64,000 bases of DNA from the NCBI RefSeq assembly GCF_017377505.1, contig NZ_JAFREN010000002.1:1-64000 (forward strand), written 5' to 3'. A program made the translations under genes and the position numbers. The notes under the pieces were generated by a model. The model searched no databases. It saw only the letters and a program-made list of their open reading frames with translations, and was not told the origin of the DNA. The DNA is from Enterococcus sp. DIV0212c (GTDB lineage: Bacteria > Bacillota > Bacilli > Lactobacillales > Enterococcaceae). How positions within the stretch are numbered: the stretch's first letter is position 1; every line of letters starts with the position of its first letter. Positions 29,489-40,255 of this stretch are shown one piece after another.

Positions 29489-31795
29489 TTAAGCGTTTCT
29501 TTTTACTAACACGATCAAGCTCGCATTTATTGTCATCAAACCTATTACGATCGATAAATTCGGTCTTTGTTCACCTGTTTTCGGCAATTCTTTTTTCGTG
29601 TTTGTTTCTGGAAGAACTTTTGTATTTGTAGTTGGCAAAATCGCTTCTTCTTTTGGTAAAATATCTATCGGAAAAACGGCTTTATTTTTCTCTTCATCCA
29701 AAACTACAGCAGTCAATTTCTTCTGCCCTTGTAGTTTCATTGATGTAAGGTTGATTTTAATCAGTCCTTGTGAATCGGATTGTCCGACTAAATCTCCTTC
29801 AGGAAGTTCTGCCGTTCTTGTTTGGCTTTGAGGGAGCTCTCCAATATAAAGCATGATTGTTGCATTTGGTATAGTGACACCTCTCAATAATTCATCTTCT
29901 TCGTAGAGGGGATCAAAAATAGTTGCTTTCTCGATTCTATCTACAGCATCATTTTGCTCAGGTTCCTCGGGATCTGTTGGTTCCGTTGGTTCTGCTAATT
30001 TTTTGCGTCCTTCTACAGAAGCTGAGATTAATTCGCCCGCCGCTTCTTTACTTTCTATATAGCCAATAAAAGTCTCTGTATCTGGTTGAATTGCATTTAC
30101 TAATTTCGCTCCAGTAAATCCGGCAAAACCATCGCCTCCGCCAAATAAGAAATCGTTGATTACTACAAGATATGTTTGGTCCGCTTGAATTGGTGTGCCG
30201 TCTTTCTTGAACATCTCATGGACTTTAAACGGTTGCTTTTTATCTTCAGTTTTTACATACGTATATGTTAAACCGGAAATTTGTAAAAAGTAACGTTCTT
30301 CTTCATCATATTGCTCATTTAAAACTTGTTCCACTTGCGCACCAGTCATTTCAACAACCTGTAAAATATTGCCAAATGGTTGCACCGCTTGAGCCGCGCC
30401 CCAAGTGATTTCATTATTCGCTTCAACCGCCAAATCACTCCGAATACCGCCATTGTTGGTCATTGCAAAGTCAACATCAATTTTTTTAGCTTTTGCCATC
30501 GCCACTTGCCCGTCAGTGATTAAATTTCCAAGTGGTGATTCTTTTGACTCATTGACTTCTCGCGTGATTGGTCCGCTGTTTTTAGCCGTTCCAATTTTTT
30601 TGTTTGTTACTTTTTCTACTCGTGATTGGGCATCTTTTACCGTTGCTTCAACCTTTTCATCTAGTTTCGGCACATTTTTCCCAGCAGAATCAACTGGTAA
30701 TACTTCTGCTTTAGGGATTTCTACAAAATCATTTGTCTCCGGATCAAGTGTACCTTGTAAATCGATATAGCCTTTTCCTTGCGCTGTCGACTGAACAACT
30801 CTGGTTTTACGGACTACGCCATTTGTGTACTGATGATTGTGTGCTGCAAAAAATGCATCCACACTGTTATCAGGGTATATTTCGTTCACTTTATTAATAA
30901 TCTCAGCTGCTTCACCATCAACTTTATCTGCTTTACTAGTTGCAGGGATATGGGCTAAAACAACGATCGCTTTTACCCCTTGATTTCTTAATTCACTGGA
31001 ATAATAAGCAATTGTTTCAGCCTCATCTAAAAAATCGTAAGCTTCATAATGTTCTTTTAGTACTAAATTAGGTATTTCCGCTGTTACGACACCGATAAAT
31101 CCGACTTTTACTTTATTAGTCCCAGTTCCTACTTCTTTAATAGTATAAGGTTTCCAGTTAAATGGAATTTCCGGATTTTCTGAGGTTCCTTTTTTCACAA
31201 CATTTCCAATCACAATTTCAGTTTTAGAAGCTTCTCTAGGGTAATTTATCAAAATATTATATGGATCTAGTAATGGTTTTTCTCCCATCATAATTCGGTT
31301 AAATTCTTCAAGTCCTTCATCGAATTCGTGATTTCCCAAGGTTCCTACAGCAAAATCCATCTGATTCAACACTTTGATCGTTGGTTCATCTTGAAGTAAT
31401 CCTGAACTTGCTGGACTTGCACCAACCATGTCTCCGGCTTGCACACGTAGCGTTTGAGCACCTGCATTCGCTGAAGCAAACCGTTCTTGTGCTTGATTTA
31501 GATAACCAGCAAGTAATGGCGCTGTACCAGCGTTGATTGTTTTCTTGCCAGCATCATCGAAAAAAGAACCAGTTGTATTCAAGGCACCATGAAAATCATT
31601 GATCCCTAAAATTTGAAATGGAATCATTCCGTCTTGTGACTGTTCTTTGCTTGTCTTTTGTTGGGCTGACTGATTTTCAGCATTTGATTGATTCTCTGTT
31701 TGCCCACTAGCGATATCATTTGCCCCAAACAAAGTACCGCTAATTCCCCCAATAGTTAATACCACAGTTAATAAAGAGCTTTGCCACTTTTTCAT
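29489..31795 (-). CDS. Cell-wall-anchored 5'-nucleotidase/UDP-sugar hydrolase family protein
   Basis: A 768-residue surface protein. It has a signal peptide (about 1-32), a metallophosphatase domain (about 50-380, with GINDFHGAL and GNHEFDEG), a 5'-nucleotidase C-terminal domain (about 395-600, with TNNGGIRSDL for base stacking and substrate binding) and a spacer with Glu/Pro repeats. LPKTG at residues 737-741 is followed by a hydrophobic segment and a basic tail, the sortase signal. It should remove phosphate from extracellular nucleotides, giving nucleosides such as adenosine. The usual GHxH metal motif reads AHNH here. AGGAG precedes the ATG. The purine permease gene follows downstream. 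Confidence 0.9.
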   Translation of the reverse strand: MKKWQSSLLTVVLTIGGISGTLFGANDIASGQTENQSNAENQSAQQKTSKEQSQDGMIPFQILGINDFHGALNTTGSFFDDAGKKTINAGTAPLLAGYLNQAQERFASANAGAQTLRVQAGDMVGASPASSGLLQDEPTIKVLNQMDFAVGTLGNHEFDEGLEEFNRIMMGEKPLLDPYNILINYPREASKTEIVIGNVVKKGTSENPEIPFNWKPYTIKEVGTGTNKVKVGFIGVVTAEIPNLVLKEHYEAYDFLDEAETIAYYSSELRNQGVKAIVVLAHIPATSKADKVDGEAAEIINKVNEIYPDNSVDAFFAAHNHQYTNGVVRKTRVVQSTAQGKGYIDLQGTLDPETNDFVEIPKAEVLPVDSAGKNVPKLDEKVEATVKDAQSRVEKVTNKKIGTAKNSGPITREVNESKESPLGNLITDGQVAMAKAKKIDVDFAMTNNGGIRSDLAVEANNEITWGAAQAVQPFGNILQVVEMTGAQVEQVLNEQYDEEERYFLQISGLTYTYVKTEDKKQPFKVHEMFKKDGTPIQADQTYLVVINDFLFGGGDGFAGFTGAKLVNAIQPDTETFIGYIESKEAAGELISASVEGRKKLAEPTEPTDPEEPEQNDAVDRIEKATIFDPLYEEDELLRGVTIPNATIMLYIGELPQSQTRTAELPEGDLVGQSDSQGLIKINLTSMKLQGQKKLTAVVLDEEKNKAVFPIDILPKEEAILPTTNTKVLPETNTKKELPKTGEQRPNLSIVIGLMTINASLIVLVKRNA

Positions 31796-31865
31796 CTTTA
31801 TAAAACTCCTCTTCTTTTATTTCCATAAACACTCATCATCAGAGTAACAATTTCTTCACAGACTG

Positions 31866-32549
31866 TCAATACAGCTTTTCTTCTTTATTCAGCATATCCG
31901 ATTTTTTCACACAAATAATAGCTAGTAATAAAAGAAGTTGTAACCCAGTAAATAACAAAATAAATAACACTTTATTCACTGACCAATTCAAAAAAATGAT
32001 TGTGATGGTTTTCAAAGGTTTCGTAAATAAATGTATGCTATGTAAACGATCAAATCGTCCAACAAAAATAGCCAGACTTGATAATAAATTTACAATCAAA
32101 ACAAAGAGCCAGCCTTGCCATTTCTTGTTAAAAATGCTCCTTCGGTAACATTCATGAAGTGTAGAAAAAATTGTCGCCATTCCTACAAAACCATAAAGAC
32201 AAATACCCACTGTCAATAAACTAAAAGAAAGCCAATCTGACAGTGACTGACCAAACAATTGATCCATCCCCTGATAAATAGTTAGAGTTTCTAAATGAAA
32301 AAAATCAGTAAATAAATAAGGAGCATTCGGATAAAACAACAACCAAAGCATTCCTAATAACAAAAACCAATTTTTAGTCACTTTCTGAAAATGAAAGCTG
32401 AATTCAATTGGTAAATATGCTAAAAATACATTCAATGCCATAAAATGATACCTATCAGCAAAAAATATCATATAACTACAATAGAGTAATGTTATTATCC
32501 GAATTGACCAACAATACATTTGTTTCAAAAATCCCACCGCCTTTTTCAT
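31866..32549 (-). CDS. DUF1361 membrane protein
   Basis: A 227-residue integral membrane protein with about six to seven membrane segments. The segment WLLFYPNAPYLFTDFFHL (about 69-86) is typical of DUF1361 proteins (YwaF-like). The function is unknown. It ends 70 bases before the nucleotidase gene in the same direction, so the two may be co-transcribed. The start shows only a weak ribosome binding site, so the N-terminus is less certain. Confidence 0.75.
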   Translation of the reverse strand: MKKAVGFLKQMYCWSIRIITLLYCSYMIFFADRYHFMALNVFLAYLPIEFSFHFQKVTKNWFLLLGMLWLLFYPNAPYLFTDFFHLETLTIYQGMDQLFGQSLSDWLSFSLLTVGICLYGFVGMATIFSTLHECYRRSIFNKKWQGWLFVLIVNLLSSLAIFVGRFDRLHSIHLFTKPLKTITIIFLNWSVNKVLFILLFTGLQLLLLLAIICVKKSDMLNKEEKLY

Positions 32550-32595
32550 TTTAGTGTATCATAAAGTAAATTTTTTCAAAAATTTTCTTGAAAAC

Positions 32596-32623
32596 TTGTC
32601 ATTCTGCTATTTTATGCTAGACT
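32596..32623 (+). promoter_or_regulatory. Promoter of the HAD phosphatase gene
   Basis: TTGTCA, a 16-base spacer and TAGACT lie about 33 bases upstream of the start codon. Confidence 0.5.
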
Positions 32624-32655
32624 AAGTTATAGAAAATACTGTGGGAGGAACGATT

Positions 32656-33465
32656 TTGAAAAAATTAATCGCAATTGATTTAGATGGTACAACATTGAAT
32701 GCACAGTCACTGATTAGTGAGACCACTGAAAAAGCACTAAAAAAAGCAATGCAACAAGGTCACTATGTCAGCATCGTTACTGGTCGTCCTTATCGCATGA
32801 GTGATCAATTCTATCGTCAATTAGGACTATCAACCCCTATGGTCAACTTTAACGGTGCACTCGTTCATATGCCTGAAAAACAATGGGCAGATGAAAAAGA
32901 GACTGGGATTCAAAGAGATTTAGTTTTTGATATTTTAGCGCAAAAGAAAGCGTTGAATCTTGATTTTGTCGCTGCAGAAAATAAAGAAACCTTTTTCATT
33001 GATAGTTTAGACTTCTTTGATTCAACTTTCTTTGCATCAGAAGCAACCCCCAGCAACCTTTTAACGACTAAAAATTTAGTCACAGATCCGACTTCAATGA
33101 TGGTGCGTACATCGAAAGATCAAGCTAAATTAGTTTCTGACTCACTAATGAAACAATATGGAGATTACGTTGATGTTCGAACATGGGGCGGACCCACACC
33201 AATCTTAGAAATCGTCTCAAAAGGGATTCAAAAAGCTAAAGGCGTGGAACAAGTCGCCAAATATCTGGATATAAAACGATCAGATATCATCGCTTTTGGA
33301 GACGAACATAATGATGAAGAAATGCTGGACTACGTTGGTTGGGGTGTTGCTATGAAGAATGCAACCGAACAAATTAAAGCTGTTGCCAATGACATCACTG
33401 CTAAAACCAATGATGAAGATGGCCTTGCAGATTATCTGGAACGTTATTTAGAGTTAAACAAATAA
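32656..33465 (+). CDS. Cof-type HAD-IIB family phosphatase
   Basis: A 269-residue haloacid dehalogenase-type hydrolase. Motif I is DLDGTTL (about 8-14), motif II is SIVTGRP, and the C-terminal motif is GDEHNDEEML. It carries the type IIB cap and resembles E. coli YidA and related sugar phosphatases. The start is taken as TTG at 32656 with GGGAGG 7 bases upstream; the in-frame GTG at 32641 lies before that site. The substrate is unknown. It is monocistronic, with a promoter and terminator of its own. Confidence 0.88.
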   Translation: MKKLIAIDLDGTTLNAQSLISETTEKALKKAMQQGHYVSIVTGRPYRMSDQFYRQLGLSTPMVNFNGALVHMPEKQWADEKETGIQRDLVFDILAQKKALNLDFVAAENKETFFIDSLDFFDSTFFASEATPSNLLTTKNLVTDPTSMMVRTSKDQAKLVSDSLMKQYGDYVDVRTWGGPTPILEIVSKGIQKAKGVEQVAKYLDIKRSDIIAFGDEHNDEEMLDYVGWGVAMKNATEQIKAVANDITAKTNDEDGLADYLERYLELNK

Positions 33466-33497
33466 TGATTCTGATTCATTTAATTCCAATCTTTTTT

Positions 33498-33549
33498 GTG
33501 TGATAGAGATACAACTCTTATAGTTGTGTTTCTAGTCACACTTTTTTTG
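33498..33549 (+). terminator. Terminator of the HAD phosphatase gene
   Basis: A 19-base-pair imperfect stem (GTGTGATAGAGATACAACT with its complement) followed by CTTTTTTTG, about 30 bases past the stop. Confidence 0.85.
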
Positions 33550-33575
33550 TACCTTCTTTCTCACTTCAGAAAAAT

Positions 33576-33620
33576 AATAAAGCATACTCAGATTAGAGGT
33601 TAATCTGAGTATGCTTTATT
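33576..33620. terminator. Perfect 20-bp hairpin, terminator of the Phd-like gene
   Basis: The 20 bases at 33576-33595 pair exactly with 33601-33620 around a 5-base loop. On the minus strand the stem is followed by TATTTTTC, just past the stop at 33631. Confidence 0.85.
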
Positions 33621-33630
33621 TTGCAACAGT

Positions 33631-34125
33631 TTACGCTATTCTAAGATGAATCTTCTTAACAATTAGTTTATCTGATAAATGAGATTGATTGCTTTGTTCC
33701 CCAATAACTTCCGCAATGATGTTCGTTCGATCTTCTTTTTTCTGAAACTCGTATTCGATTTTGCCTGTCTCATTCAGCTCATTCATCATTTCGCTGTAAT
33801 CATCCAACCCAATTTTTCTAGTAATAAATCCTAATAAAGCTAATTGATCATCTAAATTTTTAGTAGATATCAACGAGCCAAAAGCAATTTTTTGACGAAT
33901 CGCTTGGTTTAATTGTGCAATTTTTATGTCTTGACCTTGTTCGGCCGACTTTTTATTTATTAAATCCTCATATTGTTCAACACTCAATATCACACCAGCT
34001 ACTTTTTTTCTGTTATAAATATAAACACCTGTGTTCTTTTTTTTAGCTGTTTCAAAAATCGTCATAGGAGACTGTTTCAAATCAGTAACTGAAAATGATA
34101 CGTCTTGTTTTATCTTACTTTTCAT
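33631..34125 (-). CDS. Solitary Phd/YefM-like protein with C-terminal extension
   Basis: A 164-residue protein. Residues about 9-58 match the Phd/YefM antitoxin fold: VSFSVTDLKQSPMTIFETA, then a beta hairpin ending GVILSVEQYEDL. Phd/YefM proteins bind operator DNA through this domain and neutralise a partner toxin through the C-terminus. The C-terminal 100 residues here are longer than usual and not recognised. No toxin gene is seen on either side: the neighbours are a HAD phosphatase and purD. GAAGGGG precedes the ATG. It could be a stand-alone regulator or an orphan antitoxin. Confidence 0.65.
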   Translation of the reverse strand: MKSKIKQDVSFSVTDLKQSPMTIFETAKKKNTGVYIYNRKKVAGVILSVEQYEDLINKKSAEQGQDIKIAQLNQAIRQKIAFGSLISTKNLDDQLALLGFITRKIGLDDYSEMMNELNETGKIEYEFQKKEDRTNIIAEVIGEQSNQSHLSDKLIVKKIHLRIA

Positions 34126-34226
34126 TAATCAACGCCCCTTCCTAAACGATTATATCATAGGTTTTGAAGGTGTGAAGGGCTTTTTAAGATTATAGTCATA
34201 TTTTATTGATTATTCCGTTAATCCCC

Positions 34227-34270
34227 AAAAAAAGAAGAGCTTCAACGATTTTATCGTTTTCACCTCTTCT
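34227..34270 (-). terminator. Terminator of the purC-purD operon
   Basis: An AGAAGAGGTGAAAACGAT stem with a near-complementary partner around AAA, followed on the minus strand by TTTTTTTGGGG, lies about 45 bases past the purD stop. Confidence 0.85.
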
Positions 34271-34314
34271 GATCGGCTATTGTTCTTAATTTACAACACT
34301 CATTGCGCCACTGT

Positions 34315-35592
<1,278 letters not shown>

Positions 35593-37134
35593 TTAATGTC
35601 TAAAGTGTCGAATATCTGTAAATACCATAGCAATACCATATTTATCTGCCATATCGATCGATGCTTGATCTTTGATACTTCCACCAGGTTGAACGATTGC
35701 TTTGATGCCATGCTTGCCGGCATACTCTACACTATCTCCCATCGGGAAAAAGGCATCGCTAGCCAACACTGCTTCGTTGACCTTCGCTCCTGCTTGGTTG
35801 ATAGCGATTTGGACTGAGCCAACACGGTTCATTTGACCTGCACCAATCCCTAATGTTTGATGACTATTTGATACAACGATTGCATTACTTTTGACATGTT
35901 TGACTGTTTTCCAAGCAAATTCCAGAGCTTTTAGTTCCTCTACCGTCGGCTGTCTTTTCGTTACTACTTGCCAATTCTCTGCCTTCTCATTAACAATATC
36001 TTGATTTTGAATCAACAGTCCACCTAAAACAGAAACTTTTTCATCTTCTATTGCTTGCTCTTTTTTAGAGAAATCCAGTGTCATCAAACGAAGATTTTTT
36101 TTGCTGCTTAAACATTCAAATGCTTCTTCTGAAAAACTTGGCGCAATAATAATTTCAAGGAATAATTCATGCATTTTTTTTGCAGTCTGTACATCGACTT
36201 CCCGATTCAAAACAATGATTCCACCGAAAATTGATATTGGATCGGCTTCATAAGCATATTGATACGCCTCTTCAATCGTTTCTCCGATACCAATTCCGCA
36301 TGGATTCATATGTTTGACCGCAACGACTGCTGGTTGCTCAAATTCTCTCGAAATTCGAATAGCCGCATCTGCATCTTTAATATTATTATAAGATAATTCT
36401 TTACCATGAAGCTGTTTAGCACTAGCGATCGAAAATGGTACGGGTAACGCATTTTGATAAAAAGCAGCTTCTTGATGACTATTTTCGCCATATCGCAATG
36501 TTTGTTTCAAATCATAGGTCAGAGTTACAGATTCTGGTTCTTTTTCATGTACTAAATCCGTCAAATAGCCCGCAATCAAAGCATCGTATGCCGCGGTATG
36601 TCGGAAAACTTTAGCTGCTAATTTCTGTCTCGTTTCAAAGGTCGTTTCACCAGTTTGAGAAAGTTCCGCTAAAACTTGTTCATAATCTTTAGGGTCAACA
36701 ACAACAGTCACAGATTGATGATTCTTCGCAGCACTTCTCAGCATGCTCGGTCCGCCAATATCAATGTTTTCAATTGCTTGCGCTTGTGTTACATCTTCTT
36801 TCAAAATCGTTTCTTTAAACGGATAAAGATTTACACAAACAAAATCAATTGGTTGAATATCATAGGTTTCCATAGCCTCTATATGCGTACTCAAATCACG
36901 ACGACCCAGCAACCCACCATGAATTTTGGGATGTAACGTTTTTACTCGGCCATCCATCATCTCTGGAAAATCGGTTACTTCCTCAATCGAAATAGTTGGT
37001 ATGCCCGCTTGTTCAAGAGCAGACTTAGTACCACCTGTAGAAATAATCTCTATCCCTTGATTGACCAATCCCTTCGCAAAAGTGGCTACGCCTGTTTTAT
37101 CTGACACGCTGATCAATGCTCTTTTTCTTGTCAT
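35593..37134 (-). CDS. purH: Bifunctional AICAR transformylase/IMP cyclohydrolase
   Basis: A 513-residue enzyme for the last two steps to IMP. The N-terminal IMP cyclohydrolase (MGS-like) domain (about 1-195) includes [14 protein letters not shown] and [16 protein letters not shown]. The C-terminal transformylase carries the KHMNPCG motif (about 262-268) and ends with [10 protein letters not shown]. The start overlaps the purN stop by four bases (ATGA), typical of coupled translation. Confidence 0.97.
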   Translation of the reverse strand: MTRKRALISVSDKTGVATFAKGLVNQGIEIISTGGTKSALEQAGIPTISIEEVTDFPEMMDGRVKTLHPKIHGGLLGRRDLSTHIEAMETYDIQPIDFVCVNLYPFKETILKEDVTQAQAIENIDIGGPSMLRSAAKNHQSVTVVVDPKDYEQVLAELSQTGETTFETRQKLAAKVFRHTAAYDALIAGYLTDLVHEKEPESVTLTYDLKQTLRYGENSHQEAAFYQNALPVPFSIASAKQLHGKELSYNNIKDADAAIRISREFEQPAVVAVKHMNPCGIGIGETIEEAYQYAYEADPISIFGGIIVLNREVDVQTAKKMHELFLEIIIAPSFSEEAFECLSSKKNLRLMTLDFSKKEQAIEDEKVSVLGGLLIQNQDIVNEKAENWQVVTKRQPTVEELKALEFAWKTVKHVKSNAIVVSNSHQTLGIGAGQMNRVGSVQIAINQAGAKVNEAVLASDAFFPMGDSVEYAGKHGIKAIVQPGGSIKDQASIDMADKYGIAMVFTDIRHFRH

Positions 37135-37715
37135 GAAAGACTCTCTCCCTGCTGATTTTTAATAAGTTTAGCTAAAATTTTTGGATACAATTTATGTTCT
37201 ACATTATGGATTTTTTCCTCTAACGAATCAAGAGTATCAATCGCTTCGATCTTTACTTTCTCCTGAGCGATGATTGGTCCTGTATCTACACCGTCATCCA
37301 CATAATGTATCGTAACGCCTGTTTCAGGTACATTTGCATAAAATGCGTCCCTGATTCCATGTAGACCAGGAAAATGAGGCAATAGTGACGGATGTATATT
37401 GATCATTCGATTTGAAAAAACTTCTAATAGTGTTGATCCGATGATTCTCATATATCCTGCTAAAACCACCAAATCAATTTGCTCTTCTTCTAGCAAATGA
37501 AGAATTTCTGCTTCATACATTGCTTTTGATTCGAAATCCTTCGGAGAAAACGATATGACTGGAATCAGCATCGATCTTGCCCGTTTAACTACATACGCAT
37601 CTTTATTATCGCAAAATAACAAAGTAATTTCTGCATCAATCATTCCCTTTGCTACAGCATCAGCAATCGCTTGGAAATTACTGCCATTACCTGAGGCAAA
37701 CACTGCTAGTTTCAT
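37131..37715 (-). CDS. purN: Phosphoribosylglycinamide formyltransferase
   Basis: A 194-residue 10-formyl-THF-dependent enzyme for step three. It begins [17 protein letters not shown]. The active-site pattern [16 protein letters not shown] (about 108-123) contains the catalytic Asn and His, and [11 protein letters not shown] holds the key Asp. GAGGTG precedes the ATG. It lies 2 bases after purM and overlaps purH. Confidence 0.97.
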   Translation of the reverse strand: MKLAVFASGNGSNFQAIADAVAKGMIDAEITLLFCDNKDAYVVKRARSMLIPVISFSPKDFESKAMYEAEILHLLEEEQIDLVVLAGYMRIIGSTLLEVFSNRMINIHPSLLPHFPGLHGIRDAFYANVPETGVTIHYVDDGVDTGPIIAQEKVKIEAIDTLDSLEEKIHNVEHKLYPKILAKLIKNQQGESLS

Positions 37716-37717
37716 TC

Positions 37718-38758
37718 TTACACCTCTTTAAAAACAATGGCCTGCTTATTTTCACCGACTACCTTACCAATAACATAACTTGGTTCGTTAAGCTCACTTA
37801 GAATCGTTTGAACATCATCGATTTTATCAGGTGAAACAGCTAAAACCATGCCGATTCCCATATTGAAAATCTCATACATCTCCATTGTTGAAATCTGTCC
37901 ATACTTTTCCAATACTGTAAAAATCGGCAAGATTGGCCAACTTCCTAACTGAATTTCAGCAGTCAATTTCTCTGGCAGCATGCGTGGAATATTTTCAATA
38001 AAGCCTCCACCAGTAATATGAGCAATACCGTTCACTAATTCCTGTTTTATTAGCGGTAGTATCGCTTGCACATAAATTTTTGTAGGAGTCAAAAGCTCCT
38101 CGCCAAGTTCTTTTTCATTTAATTCTGGAATGATACTTTTTCCTGTTAGTTGATGTGTTTTAAAAAATATCTTACGCACCAGAGAATAACCATTTGAGTG
38201 GATTCCACTAGATGACAAGCCTAAAAGGACGTCTCCTTCTTTGATTTTATCACCAGTGATCATCTGACTTTTTTCTGCGATTCCAACAGCGAAGCCTGCT
38301 AAATCGTAGTCATCATCACTGTACATGCCCGGCATCTCAGCAGTTTCACCACCAATCAGTGCAGCTCCTGCTTGTATACATCCTTGTGCTACACCTGCAA
38401 CAACTTTTTCCAAGCGTTCTGGTCTATTTTTCCCTGTAGCAATATAATCTAGAAAATACAATGGCTCTGCTCCTTGCGCCACAATATCATTTACACACAT
38501 TGCCACACAATCGATTCCAATTGTATCATGTTTATCCTCTTGAATCGCAACCATCAATTTCGTCCCTACCCCGTCTGTTCCAGAAATTAAAACAGGCTCC
38601 TTCACTTCCACCGCACTTAGATCAAAACAACCGCCAAAACCACCAAGCGCTCCCATCACACCTATGCGTTTTGTTCGATCAACATGCTTTTTGATTCTTT
38701 CTACTATTTCATAACCAGCTTCAACATCTACGCCAGCTTTTGCATAGGCATTTGCCAT
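37718..38758 (-). CDS. purM: Phosphoribosylformylglycinamidine cyclo-ligase
   Basis: A 346-residue AIR synthetase that closes the imidazole ring in step five. Typical blocks are [22 protein letters not shown] (about 59-68), [14 protein letters not shown] (about 133-146) and [19 protein letters not shown] lies before the ATG. It is separated from purF by 57 bases without a visible terminator, so it is still within the operon. Confidence 0.97.
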   Translation of the reverse strand: MANAYAKAGVDVEAGYEIVERIKKHVDRTKRIGVMGALGGFGGCFDLSAVEVKEPVLISGTDGVGTKLMVAIQEDKHDTIGIDCVAMCVNDIVAQGAEPLYFLDYIATGKNRPERLEKVVAGVAQGCIQAGAALIGGETAEMPGMYSDDDYDLAGFAVGIAEKSQMITGDKIKEGDVLLGLSSSGIHSNGYSLVRKIFFKTHQLTGKSIIPELNEKELGEELLTPTKIYVQAILPLIKQELVNGIAHITGGGFIENIPRMLPEKLTAEIQLGSWPILPIFTVLEKYGQISTMEMYEIFNMGIGMVLAVSPDKIDDVQTILSELNEPSYVIGKVVGENKQAIVFKEV

Positions 38759-38815
38759 TAAGGTTCCTCCTAATTAATAATAAACGATCAACAACTTTTC
38801 CTTGTCGTACTTTAT

Positions 38816-40255
38816 TTATGCAAAACTAATTTTCTCTTTCAAAGTCGCTTGATAATGCTGTTCATAATCATATAATGGCGTTGGATAATCGCCGTTAAAA
38901 TAGGCCATGCACAGTCCAGAATAAGGCGCATCATATTTCAAACCAATAGCATCGATCAAGCCTTGTTCACTTAAAAAACGCAATGAATCTGCCGTAATCA
39001 GCTGTTCGATTTCTGGTACTGAATGATTGGCGGCAATCAATTCTTTTCTGGTTTGGATATCGATTCCATAAAAACAAGGAAACCTCAGCGGTGGTGATGC
39101 AATTCGTACATGTACTTCTTTTGCGCCGGCATCTTTGAGCAGTTGAACAATACGCCGACTTGTAGTTCCACGAACAATCGAATCATCTACCATGATCACT
39201 CGTTTTCCTTCAACAACACCACGTACTGCAGAAAGTTTCATTCTAACTCCTTGTTCTCTTAATTCTTGTGTGGGTTGAATAAATGTTCGTGCGATATATT
39301 GGCTTTTTACTAAACCCATCTCATAAGGAATACCACTAGCTTCAGCATATCCACTAGCAGCTGAAAGAGAAGAATTAGGTACACCAACTACCATATCAGC
39401 CTCGATTGGTGCTTCTTTTGCCAGTAGTTTCCCCATATTTTTACGGGCTGTATGCACATTTATTCCAGCAATATTTGAATCTGGTCTAGCAAAATAAATA
39501 TATTCCATAGAACAAATCGCATATTGGGTGTCTTCTGTGTATTTCTCTACTTTGTAGCCCGTATCATCAATGATAATCACTTCTCCTGGCCCTACATCGC
39601 GAACAAATGCAGCGCCAATAACTTCTAATGCACACGTTTCGCTAGCAATCACATAAGCCCCATTTTTCATCTGCCCAATCGCTAATGGGCGAAAAGCATT
39701 AGGATCAAGAGCTGCGATCATCGCTGTTTCGGTAAGTAATACGTATGCAAAACCACCTTTTACCGTTCGTAAACTTTCTTTCAACTGTTCAATGAAAGTC
39801 GGTTGTTTACTTCTACGAATCAAATGCATCAAAATTTCTGTATCAGAATTTGAGTGAAAAATAGCTCCGTCTTGCTCCAGTTTTTTCCGTAAACTTTTTG
39901 CATTGGTCAAATTGCCATTATGGGCTAAACCATACGCACCATCATAAAATTTGAACAAAAACGGCTGGATATTATCCACACTGCCATTGCCTGCTGTGGC
40001 ATAGCGGACATGACCGATGGCAGAGTTTCCACTCAACGAAGCTAAAGAACGCTCATCTTTAAACACCTCAGAAAGCAACCCTAGTCCTCGATAACCATTT
40101 AATTTACCGTCATTATTAGAGACAATTCCCGCACCTTCTTGCCCTCTATGCTGTAGACTGTGTAAACCAAAATAAGTCACACGAGCTGCATCCGGATGTC
40201 CCCAAATACCAAAAACGCCACATTCTTCATTTAGACTTTTCACTTCATAAGACAT
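38816..40255 (-). CDS. purF: Amidophosphoribosyltransferase
   Basis: A 479-residue enzyme for the committed step, PRPP plus glutamine to phosphoribosylamine. The N-terminal glutaminase domain starts near Cys13 in [11 protein letters not shown], implying removal of a short propeptide as in the Bacillus type. The phosphoribosyltransferase domain carries the PRPP loop [14 protein letters not shown] (about 347-360). Cysteines for a 4Fe-4S cluster, as in B. subtilis, appear at several expected places (for example ICSMEY and SGLCMAYF). The ATG at 40255 follows GGGAGG by 10 bases; a GTG 18 bases upstream is less likely. It overlaps purL by 16 bases. Confidence 0.96.
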   Translation of the reverse strand: MSYEVKSLNEECGVFGIWGHPDAARVTYFGLHSLQHRGQEGAGIVSNNDGKLNGYRGLGLLSEVFKDERSLASLSGNSAIGHVRYATAGNGSVDNIQPFLFKFYDGAYGLAHNGNLTNAKSLRKKLEQDGAIFHSNSDTEILMHLIRRSKQPTFIEQLKESLRTVKGGFAYVLLTETAMIAALDPNAFRPLAIGQMKNGAYVIASETCALEVIGAAFVRDVGPGEVIIIDDTGYKVEKYTEDTQYAICSMEYIYFARPDSNIAGINVHTARKNMGKLLAKEAPIEADMVVGVPNSSLSAASGYAEASGIPYEMGLVKSQYIARTFIQPTQELREQGVRMKLSAVRGVVEGKRVIMVDDSIVRGTTSRRIVQLLKDAGAKEVHVRIASPPLRFPCFYGIDIQTRKELIAANHSVPEIEQLITADSLRFLSEQGLIDAIGLKYDAPYSGLCMAYFNGDYPTPLYDYEQHYQATLKEKISFA

